A DNA stretch of 64,000 nucleotides. It comes from an uncultured Alphaproteobacteria bacterium. Lineage in GTDB: Bacteria > Pseudomonadota > Alphaproteobacteria > UBA6615. Every line of letters begins with the position of its first letter. Position 1 is the stretch's first letter. Of the stretch, positions 8,551 through 16,862 are shown in pieces. A program made the position numbers and the translations under genes. Under the pieces are notes generated by a model that ran no database searches, had not been told where the DNA came from, and worked only from the letters and a program-made list of their open reading frames with translations. The stretch lies in the NCBI GenBank assembly GCA_943787745.1, contig CALSNJ010000002.1, forward strand, positions 1 to 64,000, read 5' to 3'.

Positions 8551-9183
8551 ATGAATAAGACAGACCGGCGCCGGGTTTCCGGGCCGCTGATCTGGGCTGC
8601 TCTCCTGATCGCTGTCGCTGTGCCGATTACCGCTGCAGCGTTCAGCCCGCTGCTGGCCTGGCGGGAGCCGATCTACATTATCGCCGGGTTCGCCGGAATT
8701 CTGGGCATGGGGCTGCTGCTTTTTCAGCCGATCCTGGCCGGCGGCTATATTCCCGAATTGTCTACCCGAAGCCACCGGCGATTGCATCGCTGGGTTGGTT
8801 CGACGCTGGTTTTGGCGGTGGTGGTCCATGTCGGGGGGCTCTGGATCACGAGCCCGCCGGACGTGCTGGACGCCCTTCTGTTTCGCTCGGCAACGTCCTT
8901 CTCCGTCTGGGGCGTAATCGCCATGTGGGCAGTGTTTGGTGCGGCGCTCTTCGCCCTGACCCTGCGGCGGCTGCGTCTGAAATGGTGGGTCTGGCGCCTC
9001 GGTCATACCTCACTGGCGGCGATTACCGTCGTGGGCACGATCATCCATGTGCTGCTGATCGAGGGGACAATGGAGCCGGTCACGAAGGTGCTGCTCTGTA
9101 TCCTTGTCTTTGCGGCGGTCGGGAAAGTGCTGATCGATTTGCGTGTCTGGACGACCCAGACCCGCCGAAAGCTGAAATCCTAG
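8551..9183 (+). CDS. Ferric reductase-like transmembrane haem protein without flavin domain
   Basis: A 210-residue protein with about six membrane helices. Two helices carry His pairs with the same spacing, HRWVGSTLVLAVVVH and HTSLAAITVVGTIIH, the pattern that holds two stacked haems in ferric reductases, NOX enzymes and MsrQ. There is no FAD or NAD(P)H domain, so electrons must come from quinol or a partner protein. The gene directly follows that of a Tat-exported protein, which recalls MsrPQ, where a Tat-exported enzyme is reduced by a flavin-less haem membrane protein. The His pairs are seen in the sequence; the electron route is inferred. Confidence 0.78.
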   Translation: MNKTDRRRVSGPLIWAALLIAVAVPITAAAFSPLLAWREPIYIIAGFAGILGMGLLLFQPILAGGYIPELSTRSHRRLHRWVGSTLVLAVVVHVGGLWITSPPDVLDALLFRSATSFSVWGVIAMWAVFGAALFALTLRRLRLKWWVWRLGHTSLAAITVVGTIIHVLLIEGTMEPVTKVLLCILVFAAVGKVLIDLRVWTTQTRRKLKS

Positions 9184-9244
9184 TTTCTGCGCGACTGAAT
9201 TCTTCGGCTTAATTTTTTTTAGAAAATGACGTAAGACGGCGCCT

Positions 9245-10264
9245 ATGAGTGCCGTGACACCCCATTCCAAGCCCGGGCCGCTTTCCGTTGCCCCGATGAT
9301 GGACTGGACGGATCGCCATGAGCGGTTCTTCCTGCGCCAGATCAGCCAGCATGCGCGCCTGTACACCGAGATGGTGACGACGGGGGCAATCCTCTTCGGA
9401 GACCGCGCACGTTTTTTGAAGTTTGATCCAACTGAACATCCCGTCGCCCTGCAACTCGGGGGGTCGGAGCCCGACGCGTTGGCGGAATGCGCCCGGATTG
9501 GTGCCGATCTTGGTTATGACGAAATCAATCTGAACGTCGGATGTCCGTCCGACCGGGTGCAGTCCGGTCGTTTCGGGGCTTGCCTGATGGCCGAACCGGA
9601 TTTGGTTGCGCTTAGTGTTGCGGCGATGCGCGCGGCTGTTGATGTGCCGGTCACGGTCAAGCACCGGATTGCCATTGACGACCAGCCGGAATGGGAAACC
9701 CTCATCGGTTTTGTCGACACTGTGGCCGCTGCTGGCTGCGCGCAGTTCATCGTGCATGCTCGTAAGGCATGGCTGCAGGGTTTGAGCCCGCGGGAAAACC
9801 GTGAAGTGCCGCCGCTGCACTATGATCTGGTCTATCGCCTGAAAGCTGAACGACCCGATCTGCATATTTCGATCAATGGTGGGATTGAGACGTTGGGTGA
9901 AACCAGCACCCATCTCGAACATGTCGATGGGGTGATGCTGGGGCGTGTGGCCTATCAGAACCCTTATGTTCTGGCTGGCGTGGATCAGCAATTCTATGAC
10001 GACGGGGCGCCGGTGCGGACCCGGCACGAGATTGTGGACGCGTATCTGCCCTATATCGAGCGAGAGATCGCATCGGGAACCCATCTGATCGGCATCACGC
10101 GGCATATCCTCGGGCTGTTCAATGGCCTGCCAGGTGCGCGCGCATGGCGGCGCTATTTATCAGAAAATGCACCGGGATTTGATGGCTCAGCCGCTGAAGC
10201 CGTGACGCTGGTGCAGACGGCTGCGGAGTTTGTGCGTCCCGAACATGAGACGGCCGCCGCCTAG
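9245..10264 (+). CDS. dusA: tRNA-dihydrouridine(20/20a) synthase DusA
   Basis: A 339-residue flavoenzyme that reduces uridine to dihydrouridine in the D-loop of tRNA. It opens with LSVAPMMDWTDRHERFF and YTEMVTTGAI, then HPVALQLGGSEP, NLNVGCPSDRVQSGRFGACL (with the catalytic Cys) and TVKHRIAID, all typical of the DusA branch, and later HARKAWLQGLSPRENR and INGGIET. It ends one base from the convergent FemAB-like gene. An AT-rich stretch with a run of T precedes the start. Confidence 0.93.
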   Translation: MSAVTPHSKPGPLSVAPMMDWTDRHERFFLRQISQHARLYTEMVTTGAILFGDRARFLKFDPTEHPVALQLGGSEPDALAECARIGADLGYDEINLNVGCPSDRVQSGRFGACLMAEPDLVALSVAAMRAAVDVPVTVKHRIAIDDQPEWETLIGFVDTVAAAGCAQFIVHARKAWLQGLSPRENREVPPLHYDLVYRLKAERPDLHISINGGIETLGETSTHLEHVDGVMLGRVAYQNPYVLAGVDQQFYDDGAPVRTRHEIVDAYLPYIEREIASGTHLIGITRHILGLFNGLPGARAWRRYLSENAPGFDGSAAEAVTLVQTAAEFVRPEHETAAA

Positions 10265-10265
10265 G

Positions 10266-11216
10266 CTAAATATAGCCCCCGACGAGCGTTGTTTCTTCGC
10301 CGCCCAGACCGCGCTTGAAGCGGGCCACGCCGGGCGCATCGATATTGATGCCACCCAGATCAAACCACGCTGTACCTGCTGCCTTGAGGCGCTGGACGGC
10401 TTCCCAGAGCAGGACATGGGTGGCGCGTGCGTCACGTCCGGCTTCGCCGGTCCAGCCGACCAGATAAGTGGCCGCTGTGCCATGCCGGGCAAGAAGCAGA
10501 CCGGCGACAGGTTCACCGCTCTGTTCGGCGGCCAGCAGATGGAGTCCGGTTGTCTCATTGCTGTGCGCGTGAAGGGCTTCGAGCAGTTCGCCTGAAGCAC
10601 CCCGAAAGCCACCCAGTTCCATATGTTCGGAATGCTGCGTGATCAGCCAGTCGAGGCGTTCACAATTCGGATCATCAATGATGGTCAGGCCTGCGCGCTC
10701 ACCCTGCACCAGACTGTTGCGCCAGTTCTGGCGTTGGCCGGCCCGCAGATCATCGAGTGAGGGCGCCAGATCCAGCCAGATGGTCTCGTAACCTTCGGCG
10801 ATGCGCTTGAATCCGGCGTCCAGCAGTTGCTCATGATGGGCGGCTGTATTTGTCAGCTCCGGGTGGAATGTCACGGGGCGCGCATTGCGCAGACGGAACC
10901 GCTTGCGCAGAAGTTCAAGGGCCAGCTTTTGCATTTCGCCGGGAATTTCGTCGTGGACCCAAAGCGGTCCGCGATAGATCGTCTGACTGCCCGGTGTTCC
11001 CAGAGCCGGTTTGCCGTGCGCCACGACCATGCCGATGGGTTTGTTGTCGAAACGGATCACGCCGAGATCCGCCTTCATCCCCTGCAACTGGTGCATCGCA
11101 AGGGCATAGGTGGATGTCTGGGTCAGGCTGGGTCGTTTGCACGCCGCCAGCATGCCGTCCCACTGACTGCGCGTATTCCGGTTCCAGGAAATGCGAAACG
11201 GATTGAGATCGGACAT
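10266..11216 (-). CDS. FemAB-like GNAT-fold aminoacyl/acyl transferase
   Basis: A 316-residue protein related to the FemAB/peptidoglycan-bridge transferases with two GNAT-like halves. Supporting segments are an N-terminal SWNRNTRSQWDGMLAACKRP, an acceptor-type RQNWRNSLVQGERAGLTI, and the C-terminal GLLLARHGTAATYLVGW and ARFKRGLGGEETTLVGGY. In classical members the second GNAT half binds the donor and the first the lipid II substrate. It starts 6 bases after the murQ stop, so it is translationally linked to peptidoglycan-sugar salvage. Its exact reaction is unknown; classical Fem aminoacyl transfer is mainly Gram-positive, so N-acylation of another substrate is equally possible. Confidence 0.7.
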   Translation of the reverse strand: MSDLNPFRISWNRNTRSQWDGMLAACKRPSLTQTSTYALAMHQLQGMKADLGVIRFDNKPIGMVVAHGKPALGTPGSQTIYRGPLWVHDEIPGEMQKLALELLRKRFRLRNARPVTFHPELTNTAAHHEQLLDAGFKRIAEGYETIWLDLAPSLDDLRAGQRQNWRNSLVQGERAGLTIIDDPNCERLDWLITQHSEHMELGGFRGASGELLEALHAHSNETTGLHLLAAEQSGEPVAGLLLARHGTAATYLVGWTGEAGRDARATHVLLWEAVQRLKAAGTAWFDLGGINIDAPGVARFKRGLGGEETTLVGGYI

Positions 11217-11222
11217 GGGAAT

Positions 11223-12119
11223 TTATTGGGCGGTCCGTGCTGCCAGCACGGCGTGCAGATCGCCATGATGGGTTTCAAGAAGCTCTGCAGCTTCGTCTGT
11301 GCTGATGCCTTGGGCGACCAGGATCGCGGGCTTCACGGCATAGTCGGTTGTCTCCAGCGCCGCACGAGCGGTCTCGGCGTCTGTGTCAGAGCCTTCCGCG
11401 ACAATACGAATGGCACGTTTTCGCAGCTTGGCATTGGAGGCAATGACATCGACCATCATGCCGCGATAGACGCGGCCCAGTCGGATCATGGTCAAAGTCG
11501 AAAACAGGTTCAGTGCAATTTTCTGCGCGGTCCCCGCGGACATGCGGGTCGAGCCGCCGATCGGTTCGGGACCCGATTCTAGCAGAATGGCGTGATCGAC
11601 AGACGCCAGTAGTGGTGCCCCGGCATTGTTGGCGATACCGATTGTCAAAGCGCCACCGGTACGTGCTGCGTTTGCTGCGGTGATGGCATAGGGCGTGATA
11701 CCGCTGGCCGACAGGGCGATGCACACATCACTTTCGCGCAGCAGAAGCGCGCGGGCATCGGCCATCGCCTGATTGACGTCATCCTCCGCACCTTCCTGCG
11801 TTCGCGTCAGTGCAGCAGGACCACCGGCGATCAGATAGGCGAGTCGGCTTTCGGGCCACCCAAAGGTGGGAACTAGCTCAACACCATCCTGAACACCCAG
11901 CCGGGCAGATGTTCCCGCACCGGCATAGATGAGCCGTCCTTTGGGGTCTGCGCGCAGGCGTTCAGCGGCGGCGTCGGCGGCCGCGGCAAGTGCGGGGATC
12001 GCGGGTTTGAGGGACGCGAGACCGCGCTCCTGCGCGTCGAGAATCGCAGTCAGGATGTCCGCGCTCTCCCGGGTTTCCAGGTCACGATAATCTTCAGAAA
12101 ATTCTTCGGTCTTGCGCAT
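11223..12119 (-). CDS. murQ: N-acetylmuramic acid 6-phosphate etherase MurQ
   Basis: A 298-residue SIS-domain lyase that cleaves the lactyl ether of MurNAc-6-phosphate to give GlcNAc-6-phosphate and D-lactate. Diagnostic segments are YRDLETRESADIL at the start, RLIYAGAGTSARLGVQDG, ALSASGITPYA, and GSTRMSAGTAQKIALNLFST, with a small C-terminal UBA-like tail (AAELLETHHGDLHAVL). I use ATG 12119, giving the typical start; the track's TTG start at 12137 is less likely. It is divergent from the kinase gene across about 130 bases, a natural place for shared control. The FemAB-like gene follows directly. Confidence 0.93.
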   Translation of the reverse strand: MRKTEEFSEDYRDLETRESADILTAILDAQERGLASLKPAIPALAAAADAAAERLRADPKGRLIYAGAGTSARLGVQDGVELVPTFGWPESRLAYLIAGGPAALTRTQEGAEDDVNQAMADARALLLRESDVCIALSASGITPYAITAANAARTGGALTIGIANNAGAPLLASVDHAILLESGPEPIGGSTRMSAGTAQKIALNLFSTLTMIRLGRVYRGMMVDVIASNAKLRKRAIRIVAEGSDTDAETARAALETTDYAVKPAILVAQGISTDEAAELLETHHGDLHAVLAARTAQ

Positions 12120-12246
12120 GGGGCCTGTTGGCTGCAATCAACGTTTTTGAATAACACATGCGCCCGCGCCGTCCTTGTCGGAAACGACGGCGCAGCCTGC
12201 GCTGGTGTAGAATAGCAGCGAAACCCGATTGGAAGACCAAATACCT

Positions 12247-13152
12247 ATGGATTCTCGCTTGTTTTGTTGTGTCGATGGTGGTGCCAGCCACACCCGGGTC
12301 GCGCTTTATGATGGGGCCGGCCAGAGACTTGGCCTGTCGGTCGGGGGACCGACCAGCCTGACGATCCGCGGTGCGGGGGCCTGGCAGGAAATTCTTGCAG
12401 TTCTCGAGAACCTGGCCCGGGCGGTTTCGCTCGAGGTTGGTGATCTCACCGGAATTCACTTTGGCATTGGACTGGCGGGAGCCAACAATTCCGCCCAGCG
12501 TGATTTGTTCAAGGCCGCAGCACCGGCTGTTGGTGGCCTGCGTGTCTCAACCGATGCCTATATTGCGGCCTTGGGCGCCCATGGTGGCGCACCTGGTGCC
12601 ATTGTGATTGTGGGGACGGGCAGCGTTGGATATCGGATCGAGGCGGCGGGTCGCTGCCGTCTGGTCGGGGGCTGGGGCTTTCAGGTTGGAGATGAAGGCA
12701 GTGGCGCATGGATTGGCCGACAGGCGATCATGCAGACAGTTCGCGTGCTCGACGCCCGTCACAGCCGGCGCGCAACGGACCTGCATCGCACCGTGGCAAA
12801 TATCTGTGGTGCGACCCGACATGAAATGCTGGCATGGCTCTGGCGGTCCGAACCGGCACAGTTTGCCGAATTGGCGCCTTTGGTGCTCGACTGTGCGGGC
12901 GACGGTGACACAGCCGCGATGGCGATCGTCACGGAAGCCGGACGGGAGATCGATGCGCTCGCCGAAGCTCTCGATCCGGGCCGAAATGTCCCTCTTGCAC
13001 TCGTGGGCGGACTGGCCGAACCTTTGGATCCGTTCCTGCCGGACCGCTTGCGCAATTGGGTGCGCAATCCACAGGAAGACCCCATTCATGGTGCCCTGAT
13101 GCTCGCGCAGGGCCGGGCACCTGATGAAACGATTGTGTGGCAAAACCGATGA
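12247..13152 (+). CDS. BadF/BcrA-type amino-sugar kinase (GlcNAc/MurNAc kinase-like)
   Basis: A 301-residue ATPase-fold sugar kinase of the BadF/BadG/BcrA group. Phosphate-binding loops are CVDGGASHTRVALYD at the N-terminus and IVIVGTGSVGYRI in the middle, followed by GGWGFQVGDEGSGAWIGRQA, strongly typical of GlcNAc kinases of this group. ATG 12247 follows GGAAGACC; the track begins at a TTG six codons earlier. Context between murQ and nagA suggests it phosphorylates MurNAc, GlcNAc or both, as reported for clostridial MurK of the same family. The substrate is therefore inferred. The nagA start overlaps its stop (ATGA). Confidence 0.85.
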   Translation: MDSRLFCCVDGGASHTRVALYDGAGQRLGLSVGGPTSLTIRGAGAWQEILAVLENLARAVSLEVGDLTGIHFGIGLAGANNSAQRDLFKAAAPAVGGLRVSTDAYIAALGAHGGAPGAIVIVGTGSVGYRIEAAGRCRLVGGWGFQVGDEGSGAWIGRQAIMQTVRVLDARHSRRATDLHRTVANICGATRHEMLAWLWRSEPAQFAELAPLVLDCAGDGDTAAMAIVTEAGREIDALAEALDPGRNVPLALVGGLAEPLDPFLPDRLRNWVRNPQEDPIHGALMLAQGRAPDETIVWQNR

Positions 13153-14240
13153 GTGAAGATCAACGCGTTGGCCGGATACTGACCCCGAATGGCTGGGTGG
13201 CCGGGCGCATTGTTTTTGATACCCACGTTGTTGCGATTGAACCGGGTGCTGTGGCGTCCGGGGCTCCGCGCATCATCCCCGGATTTGTGGATTTGCATGT
13301 GCCCGGCGGCGGCGGGGCAGACGTTATGCAGGGCGCAGACGCTGTGCGGACGGCAGCCCGGCTGCACGCGCGGCATGGCACAACATCCTTTCTGCCCGCC
13401 ACGATCACCGCGCCGGAAGATCAGCTCAAGTCCGCGCTGAGCGGTATCGGTGTTGTTCAGGGGGAACGTCGAACTGACGAGGCTCGGGTGCTCGGCGCGC
13501 ATATGGAAGGCCCGTTCATCAATGCGGGGAGGCTGGGCGCGCAGCCGCCTTATGCGCGCAGTCCCGATGCGGATTTCATTGCCGAAGTGTGTGCAGAGGA
13601 AATCGTAAAACTTGTCACACTGGCGCCTGAGCTTGACGGGGGACTAGAGGCAATTGCCCAGTTTGCAGCAGCCGGAATCGCTGTTCAAATTGGTCACACA
13701 GACGCTGATTATGAAACCGCATGCGCGGCGTTGAACGCAGGTGCGCGCGGCTTTACCCATCTTTTCAATGCGATGTCGGCTTTGCACCATCGGGCACCAG
13801 GCGTGGTCGGCGCAGCCTTGGCACAGGCTGAATACGCCGCGATTATTCCCGACGGCGTTCATGTATTTGATGGCGCATTGCTCTCAGCCCTGCGCGCGAT
13901 CCCGAAGCTCTTCATGGTCACTGACGCGACAGCGGCGGCGGGAATGCCGGACGGGGATTACCCGCTGGGCAGTCACACTGTGACCAAGCGCGGTGAGAGC
14001 GTGTTTCTCGATGACGAAACCCTTGCCGGCAGTGCATTGACGATGGACGTCGCCTTTGCGCGCTTGCTCGCGCTGGGCGTGCAGATTGAAGACGCAAGCC
14101 GCCGAGTGTCGACCTATCCGGCAGATTTCATTGGTCGTCAGGACCGCGGGCGTATTGCGCCGAAATCCTGGGCCGATTTTGTCATCTTGGATGGAAACCA
14201 GAAAATCATCGAAGTGGTAATTGAAGGTGGCGTGGTCTGA
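13149..14240 (+). CDS. nagA: N-acetylglucosamine-6-phosphate deacetylase NagA
   Basis: A 363-residue amidohydrolase that removes acetate from GlcNAc-6-phosphate to give GlcN-6-phosphate. Family motifs are IPGFVDLHVPGGGGADVM, GAHMEGPFIN, AVQIGHTDADYE, FTHLFNAMSALHHRAPG and VTDATAAAGMPDGDY (catalytic Asp). The start is ATG 13149, overlapping the kinase stop by four bases, which indicates translational coupling; the track start at 13137 lies inside the kinase gene. The product enters cell-wall or central metabolism. The gene ends one base from the convergent namZ. Confidence 0.93.
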   Translation: MSEDQRVGRILTPNGWVAGRIVFDTHVVAIEPGAVASGAPRIIPGFVDLHVPGGGGADVMQGADAVRTAARLHARHGTTSFLPATITAPEDQLKSALSGIGVVQGERRTDEARVLGAHMEGPFINAGRLGAQPPYARSPDADFIAEVCAEEIVKLVTLAPELDGGLEAIAQFAAAGIAVQIGHTDADYETACAALNAGARGFTHLFNAMSALHHRAPGVVGAALAQAEYAAIIPDGVHVFDGALLSALRAIPKLFMVTDATAAAGMPDGDYPLGSHTVTKRGESVFLDDETLAGSALTMDVAFARLLALGVQIEDASRRVSTYPADFIGRQDRGRIAPKSWADFVILDGNQKIIEVVIEGGVV

Positions 14241-14241
14241 T

Positions 14242-15375
14242 CTACCGCCAACTGTCGACGATCTCACTGGCGTTGAGTCCTGCATCCAGCTGCTGCCGCA
14301 AGTCGGAACGCCCGAACAGGGTGTCGATCGCACCGCCCGGAGAACCATCATGTCCGGGCAGCCAGACGAAGTCCGGGTGATAATCCCTGAGCCATGCGAG
14401 CAGGTGAATGCCCAGAAGGAGCGGTGATTGATGTTGCGCTTTTGTAGGCCAAAAGGTGACACCAGGAAGGCGCGTACCGGCGTCAGGGCCGCGCATTGGC
14501 GTAACCGGGCCTGGAAGGGCCCGAAACCCTGTGTTCCAGTCCGGTATATCTCGGGCCAATCGTTCTGCGTCGAGGTTCCGCGCTGAAATACTTCGAAACG
14601 ACACCGATGAACTTCGACCCTCGCTGACATTCGTGGCCTCCAGAAGCACCAGTGCGGCATAGGCGGCTATGGCATCGGGGTGGGGGAGCGCCGGTGATGG
14701 CGGAGACCACCCCAGAGTGGCCCGCAAACTGACATCGGCTGGATAGACCAGATAGGGCGCTTCACCAATGGCCGGTGCGACATGGCGGGACAGCAGTTCT
14801 GCGAGCGTGTGACCGTGCACAAAGGGCACATCAAAAAACGCGAGAAATGACCGCCGGTCGGCTTCTGGACGAGGGCCTTCCGCGCTTGGGCCCAGTGGGT
14901 TGGCACGGTCACAGACAATCACCTCAACATGTTGTTCGAGGGCGCGCCGCGCCGCCTGAGCAGCGGTTGCGGCATAGGTGTAACAACGCACTCCGACATC
15001 GCGGAGATCGATAATCAGAGAATCGATGTCTTCAAAGCTTGTGGTTTCGTCCAGACCGCCCCCGCCATAGAGGCTTTGAACCGCAAGTCCGGTCGAGGGA
15101 TCGATGGTGTTGTCAACGGGGTCGCCAGCATGCGCGGAGAGATGTATGCCATGCTCAGGCGTATATAGCCTGATCGGGGGGGCACCAGCCTCAGTCAGTC
15201 GTTGGCTCAGGGCGCGTGAGGCCGTAATGCCTGCGGTGGTGGCACTGGCATGGTTGGTCAGAAGCCCGACCTGCCGATGGGATAATCTTTCAATGGTTTC
15301 ATTGTCTGCGAGCAAACGATCAAGCCCGGCAAGCACCGGTCGTTTCTGACTTTGCTTCTTGGACTGGTTTTGCAT
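14242..15375 (-). CDS. namZ: DUF1343 exo-beta-N-acetylmuramidase (NamZ-like), apparently cytosolic
   Basis: A 377-residue DUF1343 protein: VGLLTNHASAT near the start, then LYTPEHGIHLSAHAGDPVDN, DSLIIDLRDVGVRCYTYAATA, VCDRANPLGP, VPFVHGHTLAELL, and VLLEATNVSEGR. The characterised DUF1343 enzyme NamZ (YbbC of Bacillus subtilis) removes MurNAc from the non-reducing end of peptidoglycan fragments. Here the N-terminus (MQNQSKKQSQKRPVLAGLD) has no signal peptide, so it probably acts on fragments already in the cytoplasm. Its place beside the kinase, murQ and nagA supports MurNAc salvage. The symbol is by family homology. Confidence 0.85.
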   Translation of the reverse strand: MQNQSKKQSQKRPVLAGLDRLLADNETIERLSHRQVGLLTNHASATTAGITASRALSQRLTEAGAPPIRLYTPEHGIHLSAHAGDPVDNTIDPSTGLAVQSLYGGGGLDETTSFEDIDSLIIDLRDVGVRCYTYAATAAQAARRALEQHVEVIVCDRANPLGPSAEGPRPEADRRSFLAFFDVPFVHGHTLAELLSRHVAPAIGEAPYLVYPADVSLRATLGWSPPSPALPHPDAIAAYAALVLLEATNVSEGRSSSVSFRSISARNLDAERLARDIPDWNTGFRALPGPVTPMRGPDAGTRLPGVTFWPTKAQHQSPLLLGIHLLAWLRDYHPDFVWLPGHDGSPGGAIDTLFGRSDLRQQLDAGLNASEIVDSWR

Positions 15376-15423
15376 GGTGCCAGACTAACGCTGCACACCG
15401 TGACCGAGAAAGACCCCGGTTGA

Positions 15424-15738
15424 TCAGGCCACTTGATTGACCAGTCTGCCGCCCTGACGAAAATCGGATTGTGTCTCAGCAGCCTCTTCTGCGGGAAAGC
15501 GCCGAATGACATCACCGGTTGTCGGGTCGAGTATTTCGATAAAGACTTCGGCGTTTTCCGGATCATAGCTCAACCGCGCCTGAAATATCCGTCCTTCGGT
15601 CTCGACAAGGTTGACGCGGTTTTCGGATTCAGGGGCTGTTTTGGGGCCTTTTTCTTCGTCGCTGGCGTTTCTGGCCAGCATCGCAAAGGAGCCGGGCACG
15701 GGCTCGGTGGCGGGACGTATGCGTTCGATGTTCTCCAT
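15424..15738 (-). CDS. FlaG-like small protein
   Basis: A 104-residue protein whose C-terminal half (ARLSYDPENAEVFIEILD, then GDVIRRFPAEEAAE) matches the pattern of FlaG-type proteins, in which EILDPTTGDVIRRFP-like strands recur. The N-terminal half is polar and low in complexity. FlaG proteins are associated with flagellin export or filament length, but no flagellar genes lie in the window, so the functional link is weak. It stands alone between namZ and the DUF2794 gene on the same strand. Confidence 0.55.
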   Translation of the reverse strand: MENIERIRPATEPVPGSFAMLARNASDEEKGPKTAPESENRVNLVETEGRIFQARLSYDPENAEVFIEILDPTTGDVIRRFPAEEAAETQSDFRQGGRLVNQVA

Positions 15739-15903
15739 TTCACGCTCCAGAGTTCTTCCTGTTGTGTCTCTGTACCGGCTTTACGCTCTGGACGGCTCAG
15801 GGGACGTTGCACGCACTGCTTGCCTGCAAACACAATTCATCGCGCGAATGGGCGTTTCGCGCAACGAAGATCGCGTGCAGTTTTAGTTTTTGGAAATTCG
15901 ATG

Positions 15904-15926
15904 AAAAACCCCGGCAATTTGCCGGG
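15904..15926 (-). terminator. Rho-independent terminator of the DUF2794 gene
   Basis: On the minus strand, CCCGGCA, a three-base loop and TGCCGGG are followed by GTTTTTC. The hairpin lies 15 bases after the DUF2794 stop. This is the clearest intrinsic terminator I found in the window. Confidence 0.8.
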
Positions 15927-15940
15927 AAAGAACGTCAAAA

Positions 15941-16282
15941 TCAGCGAATGGCAACAAGCTTGGGGCGTCGCTTGATCGCGCCGAGAACATCCATGAGGTT
16001 TTGTCCCTGTTTCAGCTTTTGCGGACCGCGTGAAACCGCATAACGTTCGGGCCGGTTTCCCTTTTTGGGGAACTTCTCGATGGAGTAAAGCGGATGTTCG
16101 GCTGCGTGGCGGAATACCGAGAAAACAGCCCGGTCTTTGCAGAAATCAATGGCGTAGTCCCGCCATTCACCTGCTGCGACCCGGCGACTGTATTCGTTCA
16201 AAAGGATGCGAAGCTCGTTGCGGTCAAAAGAGACCTGACCAGGAGTGCGGTTCTTCTGGTTCACGATGTGCACGGAACTCAT
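15941..16282 (-). CDS. DUF2794 domain-containing protein
   Basis: A 113-residue conserved alphaproteobacterial protein. It matches the DUF2794 pattern along its length: VSFDRNELRILLNEYSRRVAAGEWRDYAIDF, FSVFRHAAEHPLYSIEK and the Lys/Arg-rich end. There is no signal peptide or membrane segment, so it is cytosolic. Function is not known. It is monocistronic judging from the terminator just downstream. Confidence 0.85.
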   Translation of the reverse strand: MSSVHIVNQKNRTPGQVSFDRNELRILLNEYSRRVAAGEWRDYAIDFCKDRAVFSVFRHAAEHPLYSIEKFPKKGNRPERYAVSRGPQKLKQGQNLMDVLGAIKRRPKLVAIR

Positions 16283-16370
16283 ATGAGATACGCTCGCCCG
16301 TTACTGTTGGATATCAGGGCAACAAGTTTTCACGATTTTCCGTGAACTGTCCAGCGGCGCAGCGCGCAGA

Positions 16371-16694
16371 TTAGTGGGTGCGTCGACTGACCGTCTCGTG
16401 CGGGTTTTCAACGGGATAACAGGTCATATTGGCAATCGACCGGTAGCAGGCCTGATTGGGAGGCTCTGGGACTTCGCCGACTTCGGGAACGCACCAGGCC
16501 TTGCCTTTGAACGAGTGCAGAAAGGAACAGTTTTCGCCTGTCGCAAATGACATGGCGTGGTCTGTTACCGTTTTTCCGGAATCGACAACGGTCACGACAC
16601 TTGCCCCACTCAGCGCGATAGAGGCCGGGTCAACGCAGGCCGTCAGGGTGAGCGGAACGAGCATCAAGGTGAATTGTTTGAGACGTCGGGTCAT
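16371..16694 (-). CDS. Small cysteine-containing lipoprotein, unknown function
   Basis: A 107-residue protein with a lipoprotein signal (LVPLTLTACVD, lipobox LTAC) and further cysteines in GENCSFLHSF, KAWCVPE, QACYRSIANMTCYP, suggesting disulfides in the periplasm. The hydrophobic segment SIALSGASVVTVVDSGKTVTDHAMSF resembles small alphaproteobacterial lipoproteins. I do not recognise a characterised family. It is divergent from the YfgM-like gene. Confidence 0.65.
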   Translation of the reverse strand: MTRRLKQFTLMLVPLTLTACVDPASIALSGASVVTVVDSGKTVTDHAMSFATGENCSFLHSFKGKAWCVPEVGEVPEPPNQACYRSIANMTCYPVENPHETVSRRTH

Positions 16695-16862
16695 GATCGC
16701 ATAAATGCTGGAATTCGGGTAAGTTTGACCTGTTGAGGTTAAGGAATGGTTTGAGACCTAGGGCAATTGATCAAAAGCCTGTTAAGAGGTTGATTTCGGG
16801 GCCCGCTCCGGCGATATAGCGCAGGGATGGCAGGGCGAAGTTATTGAAAAGGAAATATTTTC

